A DNA stretch of 64,000 nucleotides, from NCBI GenBank assembly GCA_965279165.1, contig OZ257140.1, positions 2,170,001-2,234,000 on the forward strand, read 5' to 3'. The position numbers and the translations under genes were made by a program. Below the pieces are notes generated by a model. The model had not been told where the DNA came from. It saw nothing but the letters and a program-made list of their open reading frames with translations, and ran no database searches. The stretch comes from JBAYIE01 sp965279165 (GTDB lineage Bacteria; Bacteroidota; Bacteroidia; UKL13-3). Below, in pieces: positions 34,395 through 42,068 of the stretch; the stretch's first letter is position 1, and every line of letters begins with the position of its first letter.

Positions 34395-35351
34395 ATGAAA
34401 AAATTACTTAAAATTATTGGTATCCTCTTAGGATTGGTATTGCTTGTGGTGATTGGATTTGTATCCTATATACAAATCGATGGTATCCCAAAATATGAAC
34501 CGGGGAATGTTACCATGACGATAGAGTTGACTCCGGAAAGAATTGCCAGAGGTCAAAAAATTGCAAATGCCATGTGTATAGAATGCCATGCCAACGATGA
34601 TGGTATTTTAACAGGTAAACAATTATTAGATGCGCCTGCTGAATTCGGCATTATTTATTCGAGGAATATTACCCATGACAAAGAAATTGGAATTGGTAAT
34701 TGGACAGATGGTGAATTGTATTATTTATTGAGAACCGGTATACGTAAAGACGGACAGTATATACCGCCTTATATGGTTAAATATCCATTGGCTGCCGACG
34801 AAGATGTTAAAAGTATTATTGCCTGGTTGCGTTCGGATGCCCATGCCTTACAACCAAGTACTGAAGAAGCACCACCAAGTGAGCCATCTTTTTTAACCAA
34901 GTTTTTGTCTCATGTAGCATTCAAACCATATGCATTGCCGACGAAAGAAATTACATATCCGGATACTTCAGACAAAGTTGCATTGGGAAAATATTTATCA
35001 ACCGCAGTATTTGCATGTTTTGCTTGCCACTCGGCAGATTTTAAAACCATGAACGAACTGGAGCCCGAAAAATCGGTTGGTTTTTTTGGAGGTGGAAATA
35101 AGCTGTTGAATAAAAAAAGAGAAGTTATTCATTCAGCAAATATTACCATGGATGAAACCGGAATTGGTGCATATAGCGAAGATGATTTTGTTGCAGCTTT
35201 AAAAACCGGAAAGAAAAAAGATGGAACCCAATTGCGTTATCCAATGATTCCGTATGCAATTTTAACCGACGACGAAGCGAAAGCAATCTATGCATATTTG
35301 CAAACGGTTCCGAAGATTAAAAACGACATAAAAGCGATTGCATCTAAATAA
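34395..35351 (+). CDS. Membrane-anchored diheme c-type cytochrome
   Basis: 318 aa. An N-terminal hydrophobic segment (about 7-27), followed by a polar region, acts as an uncleaved anchor or signal. Two heme-attachment sites are present: CIECH (61-65) and CFACH (about 208-212). Each is followed by a helical class I cytochrome domain with Met/Pro motifs that may supply the sixth ligand. The layout is two tandem cytochrome c domains exposed to the periplasm. It probably carries electrons to an oxidase or from a dehydrogenase; no partner gene is adjacent. Monocistronic. Confidence 0.88.
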   Translation: MKKLLKIIGILLGLVLLVVIGFVSYIQIDGIPKYEPGNVTMTIELTPERIARGQKIANAMCIECHANDDGILTGKQLLDAPAEFGIIYSRNITHDKEIGIGNWTDGELYYLLRTGIRKDGQYIPPYMVKYPLAADEDVKSIIAWLRSDAHALQPSTEEAPPSEPSFLTKFLSHVAFKPYALPTKEITYPDTSDKVALGKYLSTAVFACFACHSADFKTMNELEPEKSVGFFGGGNKLLNKKREVIHSANITMDETGIGAYSEDDFVAALKTGKKKDGTQLRYPMIPYAILTDDEAKAIYAYLQTVPKIKNDIKAIASK

Positions 35352-35365
35352 GGTGGTATCCTTTA

Positions 35366-35419
35366 TTGGTTAATTAATTGTCGCGGATAATATTGGTCCA
35401 AGACAATTAATTAAACCAA
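35366..35419. repeat. Inverted repeat with TTAATTAATTGTC arms
   Basis: Left arm 35366-35382 and right arm 35402-35419 pair over about 16 bp around a 19-nt loop. It lies just after the cytochrome gene. There is no T-run, so it is not a standard terminator. Confidence 0.6.
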
Positions 35420-35429
35420 AAGTTTTCGA

Positions 35430-35487
35430 GCATTTGCAATGCGCGAATATTAACATTCAAATATCTTTTCTCGTGCGTTTGCAATGC
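35430..35487. repeat. Two GCATTTGCAATGC-type short palindromes before parD
   Basis: GCATTTGCAATGC at 35430-35442 and GCGTTTGCAATGC at 35475-35487, 45 nt apart. A related copy is found after parE at 36124-36136. Confidence 0.7.
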
Positions 35488-35565
35488 AAGCTTATACAGT
35501 TTGCATTAAGTTTTAAAATTGTATTATTACCAATAATTGGTACATTTACATAAAATTTCAAGATC

Positions 35566-35817
35566 ATGAAACGAAATACATCGGTTGCACTAGGCAATTA
35601 TTTTGAAGATTTTGTTGAAAACAGGATTTCGGAAGGACGTTATAAAAACGCAAGTGAAGTAATACGTGCAGGGCTGCGGCTTTTGGAGGAAGAAGAAAAC
35701 AAAGTTGTTGCACTTAGAACGGCAATTAGAGAAGGTTTTGAAAGTGGAATCGCTAAAGATTTTAATGCAAAAAAGCATTTGAAAACATTGAAAGCTCGCA
35801 TGCATAAAAATGGGTAA
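35566..35817 (+). CDS. parD: ParD-like antitoxin (ribbon-helix-helix)
   Basis: 83 aa. The N-terminal ribbon-helix-helix (MKRNTSVALGNYFEDFVENR, then GRYKNASEVIRAGLRLLEEE) is typical of the ParD/CopG family. The C-terminal half is the toxin-binding tail (LRTAIREGFESGIAKDF). It would neutralise the ParE-like protein and repress its own promoter as a complex. The stop overlaps the toxin start by 8 nt, and antitoxin-first order is standard for parDE. Short palindromic repeats flank the pair. Confidence 0.92.
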   Translation: MKRNTSVALGNYFEDFVENRISEGRYKNASEVIRAGLRLLEEEENKVVALRTAIREGFESGIAKDFNAKKHLKTLKARMHKNG

Positions 35818-36109
35818 ATTCTTGATTTCAGAAAAAGCTGTTCAAGATTTAACGAAGATCTGGAATTACACTTTCGAAGTATGGTCAGAGAACCAAGCTG
35901 ACAAATACTATGAACTTTTAATTGACGCTTTCGTGGAAATTTCCAATAGTCCGGACATTGGTAAAAAATATGAGGAAATCGAGACAAATATTCTCGGAAT
36001 TGGAGTTGGAAAGCATATTATTTTCTATCAAAAAATAAAGCCAAAAGAGGTTTTTGTCATTAGAATCTTACATGAACAAATGGATTTGAAAAACCGAATG
36101 CAAGAATAA
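35810..36109 (+). CDS. parE: ParE-like toxin (RelE/ParE superfamily)
   Basis: 99 aa. The ParE pattern is seen: ISEKAVQDLTKIWNYTFEVW near the start, ending GVGKHIIFYQKIKPKEVFVIRILHEQMD, the usual Y-K-V-I-R-I-L-H core with the family R near 84. ParE toxins inhibit DNA gyrase, and related RelE toxins cut mRNA. The ILHEQMD ending favours ParE. The reading frame is intact. It overlaps parD by 8 nt. Confidence 0.92.
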   Translation: MGKFLISEKAVQDLTKIWNYTFEVWSENQADKYYELLIDAFVEISNSPDIGKKYEEIETNILGIGVGKHIIFYQKIKPKEVFVIRILHEQMDLKNRMQE

Positions 36110-36123
36110 GTTATCCGTTACTC

Positions 36124-36136
36124 GCATTTGTAATGC
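36124..36136. repeat. GCATTTGTAATGC short palindrome after parE
   Basis: Third copy of the element found twice before parD, with arms GCATT/AATGC. It starts 15 nt after the parE stop. Confidence 0.7.
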
Positions 36137-36219
36137 TAGAGTATAAAGTTTGATATATGCAATTTGTCGATATTTGAGATTAAATAAGATTACGTGACAT
36201 AAATTAAGCTATAAATTCA

Positions 36220-37314
36220 ATGACCATGAAAATGTTATTTCACCTATACGCTTCTATTTTACTTTTGTTGCCATCGGCTTATGGTCAAAAACATTTCAAA
36301 TTTCCCGATGAAATATCTGCTTCCAAAGTATACTTAACATCAATTAAAAAAGATATTGCGACAATGCAGAGTAGATCTGCGCAGGAACTATGGCAGTTCA
36401 GCCTTACCTCAAGAAAAATTCTCTTTCATTTCAATTTTGGAGTAGAACTCGAACAAGATATTTACAATGCTCGATTCAAAGACCAAGGTCTTTCATATAG
36501 GAAAGCAAAACAAGTGTATGAAAGCAATGATATAAATGAGAGACTATGCAAAATAAAGTCCTACTTCATCAATGATAGCAACGAAATATATGCATTTGTT
36601 ATTGGCACAGAAGTTAAACCAGCACCACTTGGAAAACCGGCAGATGATATTTCCTTGAAACCTTTTTATGCGTTAGTTTTAATTAACAGCAAAAATGTAA
36701 AGGCAATTTACGGAATCCAACCAATTCCTGAGGACAAAGGCTATTGGGTAGAAGAAACCAGCTTTTATATAGTAAACAATGTCTTTTACTTCACCGTTGC
36801 AAAAGAACAAGTCAGCCCAACTAAGAATTATTTTATTGGTAAATGGACTTTAAATTCAGGTCAGTTAGTTTTTCAGGACTTCGTGAAACTAGAGTTGCCT
36901 CGCTTTAATACAGAAAGAGGAGTTGGTTATGGCCTACTCGACTTCATATTTAAAAACGATAAAATAATCTTTTACTCGAACACTACCGTGTATGACTTAC
37001 GAACTATGACCTCGAAAAAATTAATAATAAATGATGCATCCAAAGCAAATTATTCAGGAAATAATAAAGGTGAAATTTTTAATTTTGGCTTTTCTGTGTG
37101 TGACTTTCATGCCAAGTCTAATGAGATTAAATTAATTGTACGCAGGGAGAATAGCTTCTATATTGAGAGATTTAAATCAAATCAATTTGTAGAAGAAATT
37201 CCTTTAAGTAATTATACAGTTAAAAACCTTTATAGATTTCCGTTTTATGACACAAATGGTAACATTGTTGTGACACCAAAAGAAACAGATGATATTATTC
37301 TTTTGACGCCTTGA
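36220..37314 (+). CDS. Secreted hypothetical protein, mostly beta
   Basis: 364 aa. The signal peptide (MKMLFHLYASILLLLPSAYG) starts at either of two close ATGs (36220 or 36226). The mature protein alternates short strands with polar turns (FYFTVAKEQVSPTKNYFIGKW, YRFPFYDTNGNIVVTPKE), as in beta-propellers, but no repeat motif is clear enough to name. It is isolated and AT-rich. Function unknown. Confidence 0.7.
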   Translation: MTMKMLFHLYASILLLLPSAYGQKHFKFPDEISASKVYLTSIKKDIATMQSRSAQELWQFSLTSRKILFHFNFGVELEQDIYNARFKDQGLSYRKAKQVYESNDINERLCKIKSYFINDSNEIYAFVIGTEVKPAPLGKPADDISLKPFYALVLINSKNVKAIYGIQPIPEDKGYWVEETSFYIVNNVFYFTVAKEQVSPTKNYFIGKWTLNSGQLVFQDFVKLELPRFNTERGVGYGLLDFIFKNDKIIFYSNTTVYDLRTMTSKKLIINDASKANYSGNNKGEIFNFGFSVCDFHAKSNEIKLIVRRENSFYIERFKSNQFVEEIPLSNYTVKNLYRFPFYDTNGNIVVTPKETDDIILLTP

Positions 37315-37479
37315 CAATAGAATGAGAACTGCTTGTAGCAGCACTTACCCATAAGTCGGGAGTTCGAGTTCCTAAGAAAGTTTAGTAACAATTGATAATT
37401 TTAGTATTCTTAATGAAATTTTGTGGTAAAAGTCCCGCCCATCGGGTAGCAAAATGTTTTAAGCTTTTCTTGAAATTTT

Positions 37480-37534
37480 GTCTTGAGTTACAAACTCAAG
37501 ACATCACAAACTCAAGACATCAAAAACTCAAGAC
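37480..37534. repeat. AACTCAAGAC tandem (period 16) with an inverted first half
   Basis: GTCTTGAGTT (37480-37489) is followed by AACTCAAGAC at 37493, 37509 and 37525, exactly 16 nt apart, with ATCACA/ATCAAA-type spacers. The first two units form the palindrome also seen at 31514-31536. Confidence 0.85.
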
Positions 37535-37610
37535 AACGCAAACTTTTAGACGGCATTTTGTTTTGAATGAACATTTATTAGAACAGTTCATTCAATTTTC
37601 CAAATTAGAT

Positions 37611-37618
37611 TAGTTTTG
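37611..37618 (+). promoter_or_regulatory. Bacteroidota -7 element (TAGTTTTG) of the DUF255 gene
   Basis: TAnnTTTG match ending 7 nt before the ATG at 37626. It predicts a start of transcription at or next to the ATG. Confidence 0.5.
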
Positions 37619-37625
37619 TTGGAGC

Positions 37626-39632
37626 ATGACCCAAACCAATAAACATACCAATCGCTTAATAACCTCTTCTAGTCCTTACTTGTTGCAACACGCCCACAAC
37701 CCGGTGGATTGGTGGGAATGGTGTGAGGAAGCTTTTGCAAAAGCGGTAAAGGACGACAAGTTGGTGCTGGTAAGCATTGGTTATTCAGCTTGTCATTGGT
37801 GCCATGTTATGGAACATGAATGTTTTGAAAAGGAAGACACCGCGGCAATCATGAATGAACATTTTGTTTGCATTAAAGTTGACCGAGAAGAGCGTCCGGA
37901 TATCGATCAGATATACATGGAAGCGGTGCAAATGCTTACCGGGAGTGGAGGTTGGCCTTTGAATTGTTTTTTGCTTCCTGATAAAAGACCCTTGCACGGT
38001 GGGACTTATTTTCCGAAAAAGCAATGGGAACAAGTGTTGCAATCGCTCGCGTTATTTTATGCTGAAAAGAAGGAAGAAGCAAATACCTATGCTGCTAACT
38101 TAACAGAAGGCATAGTACGAATTAACCTCATCGGAAATCCGACAGCTAATTTTCCGGTTAAGGAAACGATACAAAAACATTTGCTGGAATGGTCGAAAAG
38201 TTTTGACACCATTCATGGAGGATTTACCTGGTCGCCAAAATTTGCCATGCCGGTAAATCTCGAATTGTTTTTGCAATATGGTGTTTTAAGTAGCGATGAA
38301 ACATTCTCTGATTTTGTGCATACCACCTTAGTTAAAATGGCAGAGGGAGGGATCTTTGATCAAATGGGTGGTGGCTTTGCCAGGTATTCAACCGATGCCT
38401 TTTGGAAAGTACCTCATTTCGAGAAAATGTTGTACGACAATGCACAACTTTTATCCTTGTATGCCAACGCCTATCGCCATAATCAAAATCCATTGTATAA
38501 AATTGTAATAGAGAAAACCATTTCGTTTTTGGAATCTGAAATGAATCACGATTCCGGAATGTATTATTCGGCACTGGATGCCGACAGCGAAGGAGTAGAA
38601 GGTAAATTTTATATTTGGGAGAAGGAGGAGTTGGAACAATTGCTTGGAGCAGATGAACCTATTTATTCATTGTACTATAGTGTAGAACAAGAAGGAAATT
38701 GGGAGCACCACCAAAGTATTCTGCATAAAACCAAAAGCGATGAGGAACTTGAGAAATTAATCGGAAAACCAATTGCTGAAATTGAATCCATCGTTGAAAA
38801 ATGCAATGCTGTTTTACTGCCGATAAGAAATAAAAGAATTAAGCCGGGCACGGATGATAAGATCATTGCAACGTGGAACGGGTTGTTGTTGAGAGGATTT
38901 GCAGAATCATACTTGGCAACCGGAAATTCGACTTATTTGGATCAAGCCAAAGCGTGCGCAGATGCAATGTTCAGTCAGTTATGGAAGGATAAAACCTTGT
39001 ATCGAATTTATAAGGATGGTAAAGTTTCCATTCCGGGTTTTGCAGAAGATTATGCTGCATTTATAGAAGGACTGATAGCGGTTTATGAAGCAAGTGGAGA
39101 AGAGAAATATGTAGGATTTGCAAACGAAATAATGGAGAGAGCAATCAAGTTATTTTATGATGAGGAAGTTGGACTGTTTCGGTTTGCGTCATCAGAAACC
39201 GAGAACATGATAGCAACTAAATTTGATGTAAGTGATGATGTGATCCCTTCTTCGAATGGCATTTTCGTAAAAGGTTTGATAAAGCTAGGATATTTATTAG
39301 GCAAAGTAACCTATCATGAAATGGCAGATAGAATGCTTTTAACTGCTTTACCAAAAATTGAAAAGTATCCGACCATGCATGGTAATTGGTTTCAGGCTTT
39401 GCTTTGGAAGTCGTATGGATTTTATCAATTGGTTGAAACAGGAACTAAAATACCATTTACTGTTAAACCATATTTTGCCAATACCATGTATTGTACACTG
39501 AAGTCGCAATCAGGAATTCCATTATTAAAAGAAAAGGAAATTTCGGATTCAATAAAGTATTACCTGTGTAAAGATAAGGTGTGTAGTTTGCCGCTGGGGA
39601 CGTTGGAGGATGTGACAAGGATGATAGGATAG
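37626..39632 (+). CDS. Thioredoxin domain-containing protein, DUF255/YyaL (SPATA20-like)
   Basis: 668 aa, the normal length of the YyaL family. The DUF255 thioredoxin-like domain (about 8-165) holds the CxxC-type active site in SACHWCHVM (Cys56 and Cys59). The VDREERPDID, GSGGWPLNCFL and GGTYFP segments follow. The rest is an (alpha/alpha)6-barrel like that of glycoside hydrolases and N-acylglucosamine 2-epimerases (GGFTWSPKFAMP, FEKMLYDNAQLL, DADSEGVEGKFY). There is no signal peptide, so it is cytosolic. The family's biochemical role is unsettled. Monocistronic. Confidence 0.92.
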   Translation: MTQTNKHTNRLITSSSPYLLQHAHNPVDWWEWCEEAFAKAVKDDKLVLVSIGYSACHWCHVMEHECFEKEDTAAIMNEHFVCIKVDREERPDIDQIYMEAVQMLTGSGGWPLNCFLLPDKRPLHGGTYFPKKQWEQVLQSLALFYAEKKEEANTYAANLTEGIVRINLIGNPTANFPVKETIQKHLLEWSKSFDTIHGGFTWSPKFAMPVNLELFLQYGVLSSDETFSDFVHTTLVKMAEGGIFDQMGGGFARYSTDAFWKVPHFEKMLYDNAQLLSLYANAYRHNQNPLYKIVIEKTISFLESEMNHDSGMYYSALDADSEGVEGKFYIWEKEELEQLLGADEPIYSLYYSVEQEGNWEHHQSILHKTKSDEELEKLIGKPIAEIESIVEKCNAVLLPIRNKRIKPGTDDKIIATWNGLLLRGFAESYLATGNSTYLDQAKACADAMFSQLWKDKTLYRIYKDGKVSIPGFAEDYAAFIEGLIAVYEASGEEKYVGFANEIMERAIKLFYDEEVGLFRFASSETENMIATKFDVSDDVIPSSNGIFVKGLIKLGYLLGKVTYHEMADRMLLTALPKIEKYPTMHGNWFQALLWKSYGFYQLVETGTKIPFTVKPYFANTMYCTLKSQSGIPLLKEKEISDSIKYYLCKDKVCSLPLGTLEDVTRMIG

Positions 39633-39706
39633 TGTTGAAGTAGGTTCCGAGGTTATATCTGACAAGGTAAGCGACGCGAACTAAATACTAAATACCAATT
39701 ACTAAA

Positions 39707-40276
39707 CTACATATGCACGAGTTTAAACTCCAATTTCTTGGCCAGTGTACGATAATACATATTAATATAATCACGTACCCTAGTTACATCTTTAAATTCT
39801 TGAAACATATCAATCAAAAGAATATCAAAAACACAACCTTCCACAAATTTTATTTCTACCCCAAAACCACAAACGCAGAGTGCATTGGTTTTGCGTAAGA
39901 AGCGTTTGATATGTCGCATGTCGGTATTGAGTGTATGACAAGTTCCAAAGTGAATAATTTTATTATGACAATTAGGTCCCAACATATCTGCAAGTTCGTC
40001 CAAGGTGAGAATATCTTTCCCGATTAAGATTTGATTTGGTTTACCGTGAAACGCGATATACAAAATACTGTAATCGCTGTAACGTTTCATTTTCCATTGC
40101 GATAAATAATAATTTAAATTTTCTTTTGTTCCGCAATGACGGTGTATATAATTGATATCGCGGTTCTTTTTTAAAAACATCAAAACTTCCTGCACAGAAT
40201 TTTGCTTCTTGAGATTTTTACTCCAGTCGCCTTCTAAGCAGAATACTTCTTTTATGTATGTTTTCGAAAATTTCAT
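39707..40276 (-). CDS. Small protein with caspase-like His/Cys motif (DUF6642-like)
   Basis: 189 aa, no signal peptide. A strand-helix pattern carries ILYIAFHGKPNQ (His77-Gly) and about 30 residues later KIIHFGTCHTL (Cys113, His114). In clan CD peptidases (caspases, CHAT, gingipain) the catalytic His-Gly and Cys lie at the ends of neighbouring strands in just this way. I recall the family as DUF6642, without certainty. No target or partner gene is adjacent. A peptidase activity is inference from motif spacing; an inactive caspase-like fold is equally possible. Confidence 0.65.
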   Translation of the reverse strand: MKFSKTYIKEVFCLEGDWSKNLKKQNSVQEVLMFLKKNRDINYIHRHCGTKENLNYYLSQWKMKRYSDYSILYIAFHGKPNQILIGKDILTLDELADMLGPNCHNKIIHFGTCHTLNTDMRHIKRFLRKTNALCVCGFGVEIKFVEGCVFDILLIDMFQEFKDVTRVRDYINMYYRTLAKKLEFKLVHM

Positions 40277-40362
40277 GTTCTAAATAGGAAGCAACAATTG
40301 CCAAATGCTGGCTGTTTATTGGTATCCCGACCTACAAAGATGTAGGGTAAGGGGTGTATAAA

Positions 40363-40397
40363 TAAAAAAACGGCTTACAGAAATTCTATAAGCCGTT
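40363..40397 (-). terminator. Terminator at the end of the dcw operon
   Basis: Read on the minus strand, AACGGCTTA (40397-40389) pairs with TAAGCCGTT (40377-40369) and is followed by a run of seven T. It lies 19 nt past the ftsZ stop. Confidence 0.9.
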
Positions 40398-40415
40398 GAT
40401 TTACAGTATAATATA

Positions 40416-42032
40416 TTAATCTACGTTGTCGTGTAAGAAGGAATTATTGGTGCGAATACCGGTTTTTTGGGAATTTGGCTCTTCAAACAAACTCAAGCGT
40501 GAAACCTGTGATTCGGAGGAATGAGGCACATCATTCAGCTTTTTATTTTTGCGGATATAGGCAGGTTCTTTCTCCAGGTCGCGAATTCCGGTAGGTGATT
40601 TAATGGTAACATTTAAATTTTTTAATTCCTTTAAACGTTGGATATGTTTTTCGAAACGTTGCTCTTGTTCTTCGATACTTATTTGTTCATCCACTACCTC
40701 CGAACTTTTATTAATCATTTCAAAATGAATTTGTTCTTCCAGAATTTCTTCCATTTTATTTAGGTCGGCATCTTTGTTGATTACATCTTGTACCCGACTT
40801 TTGATTTCTGCATCTTCATCCACTTCATTGGAGATGGTCATTTCGATATGGGTTTCTTCTTCAATCTTTAATTCGAAACGTATTTCTTCCGGTTGAATTT
40901 CTTGTTTTATTTCAGGTTCAGGTTCAGGTGTCGGCGTTACAATAACAGGTACAGGTTGGATAATATCTGTAGGTGTCATAATTACCATTTCGTTTTCACG
41001 GGGTTGCTCGTATAACACGTGTTTGGTTTTTGGTTCAGCCTGTTGGTTATAAATAATTTTATTTTCACGGGTTTCGAATCCGGTAGCAATGATGGTTACG
41101 GATAAATTATCGCCAATGCTTTCATCGAAGGAAGTACCCAGAATCATATCGGCAGTTAAACCCGCTTCATTCTGGATATAAGAAGATATCTGATCGATTT
41201 CATCCATCAATACTTCTGCGGAACCCGAAGTAATATTGAGTAAAATATTTTTAGCACCACTGATTTGGTTTTCATTGAGAAGCGGAGAAGCAAGGGCCGC
41301 TTTTACCGCATTGATTGCACGATTTTCACCTTCTGCAAATGCAGATCCCATCAAGGCAACACCACTATTTTGCATGACAGTTTTTACATCTTCAAAATCC
41401 ACATTGATATAACCCGGGAAGGTGATGATTTCTGCAATACCTTTTGCTGCTATAGTTAGAATATCATTGGCATGGCTGAATGCCTGGCGAATCGGCAGAT
41501 TGCCATACATCTCTTTTATTTTATCATTATTGATAACCAAAAGACAATCCACGCTTTTCTTTAGAATTTCGATTCCTTCTTCGGCATGCATTTTTCTTTT
41601 CTTGCCTTCAAATGCAAATGGAGTAGTAACAATACCTACCGTTAAAATATCCAATTCACGCGCTGCCTTGGCAATAATTGGTGCTGCACCTGTTCCGGTT
41701 CCACCACCCATACCGGCTGTGATGAATAACATTTTTGTATTCACACCAAAAATATCGATGATATCTTCGATGGCTTCCATGGCTGCTTTTTTACCAACTT
41801 CAGGATTGGCTCCTGCACCTAAACCTGCGGTTAATCCTGTTCCAAGTTGTACCTTGTTCGGAATAGCACTGGCTTCAAGCGATTGTAAATCGGTATTGCA
41901 GATAACAAAGTCGACGCCCTTGATACCTTGCGCAAACATGTGATTAACCGCATTACCACCACCACCACCAACGCCCAATACCTTGATGATACTGGAACGA
42001 TCCTTTGGTAAATCAAATTTTAATGTATTCAT
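40416..42032 (-). CDS. ftsZ: Cell division protein FtsZ
   Basis: 538 aa. The tubulin-like GTPase core (about 10-320) has GVGGGGGNAVNHM and the signature GMGGGTGTGAAP (107-118). The T7 loop contains NVDFEDVK with the catalytic Asp. It polymerises under the membrane to form the division ring. The C-terminal tail of about 200 residues is unusually long and rich in Glu, Pro and Ile, as in many Bacteroidota. A conserved short patch lies near the end (LFEEP). It is the last gene of the dcw operon, 36 nt after ftsA and before a strong terminator. Confidence 0.97.
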   Translation of the reverse strand: MNTLKFDLPKDRSSIIKVLGVGGGGGNAVNHMFAQGIKGVDFVICNTDLQSLEASAIPNKVQLGTGLTAGLGAGANPEVGKKAAMEAIEDIIDIFGVNTKMLFITAGMGGGTGTGAAPIIAKAARELDILTVGIVTTPFAFEGKKRKMHAEEGIEILKKSVDCLLVINNDKIKEMYGNLPIRQAFSHANDILTIAAKGIAEIITFPGYINVDFEDVKTVMQNSGVALMGSAFAEGENRAINAVKAALASPLLNENQISGAKNILLNITSGSAEVLMDEIDQISSYIQNEAGLTADMILGTSFDESIGDNLSVTIIATGFETRENKIIYNQQAEPKTKHVLYEQPRENEMVIMTPTDIIQPVPVIVTPTPEPEPEIKQEIQPEEIRFELKIEEETHIEMTISNEVDEDAEIKSRVQDVINKDADLNKMEEILEEQIHFEMINKSSEVVDEQISIEEQEQRFEKHIQRLKELKNLNVTIKSPTGIRDLEKEPAYIRKNKKLNDVPHSSESQVSRLSLFEEPNSQKTGIRTNNSFLHDNVD

Positions 42033-42068
42033 AATTCCGTTATTTAAGTCTGTGTACTGAGAGAAATG

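Larger units (their letters stand above)
37315..37625. other. 311-nt intergenic region with AACTCAAGAC repeats
   Basis: Contains a tRNA-like scrap near 37340-37382, the repeat block 37480-37534 and a promoter element at 37611. No convincing ORF is present. Confidence 0.5.

Noticed and set aside
35366..35419. Inverted repeat as terminator of the cytochrome gene
   Set aside because: The stem is AT-rich, the loop is long (19 nt) and no T-run follows, so I list it only as a repeat.
37340..37382. tRNA-like scrap (CCCATAAGTCGGGAGTTCGA and flanks)
   Set aside because: It recalls an anticodon-to-T-arm segment, but acceptor and D stems and a CCA end are missing and the spacing is wrong; not a tRNA gene.
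37392..37613. 73-aa ORF with TTG start
   Set aside because: It runs through the AACTCAAGAC tandem repeat, is low in complexity and matches no family.
41422..41943. 173-aa plus-strand ORF opposite ftsZ
   Set aside because: Antisense to the conserved FtsZ core, with no recognisable domain; a codon-bias shadow.
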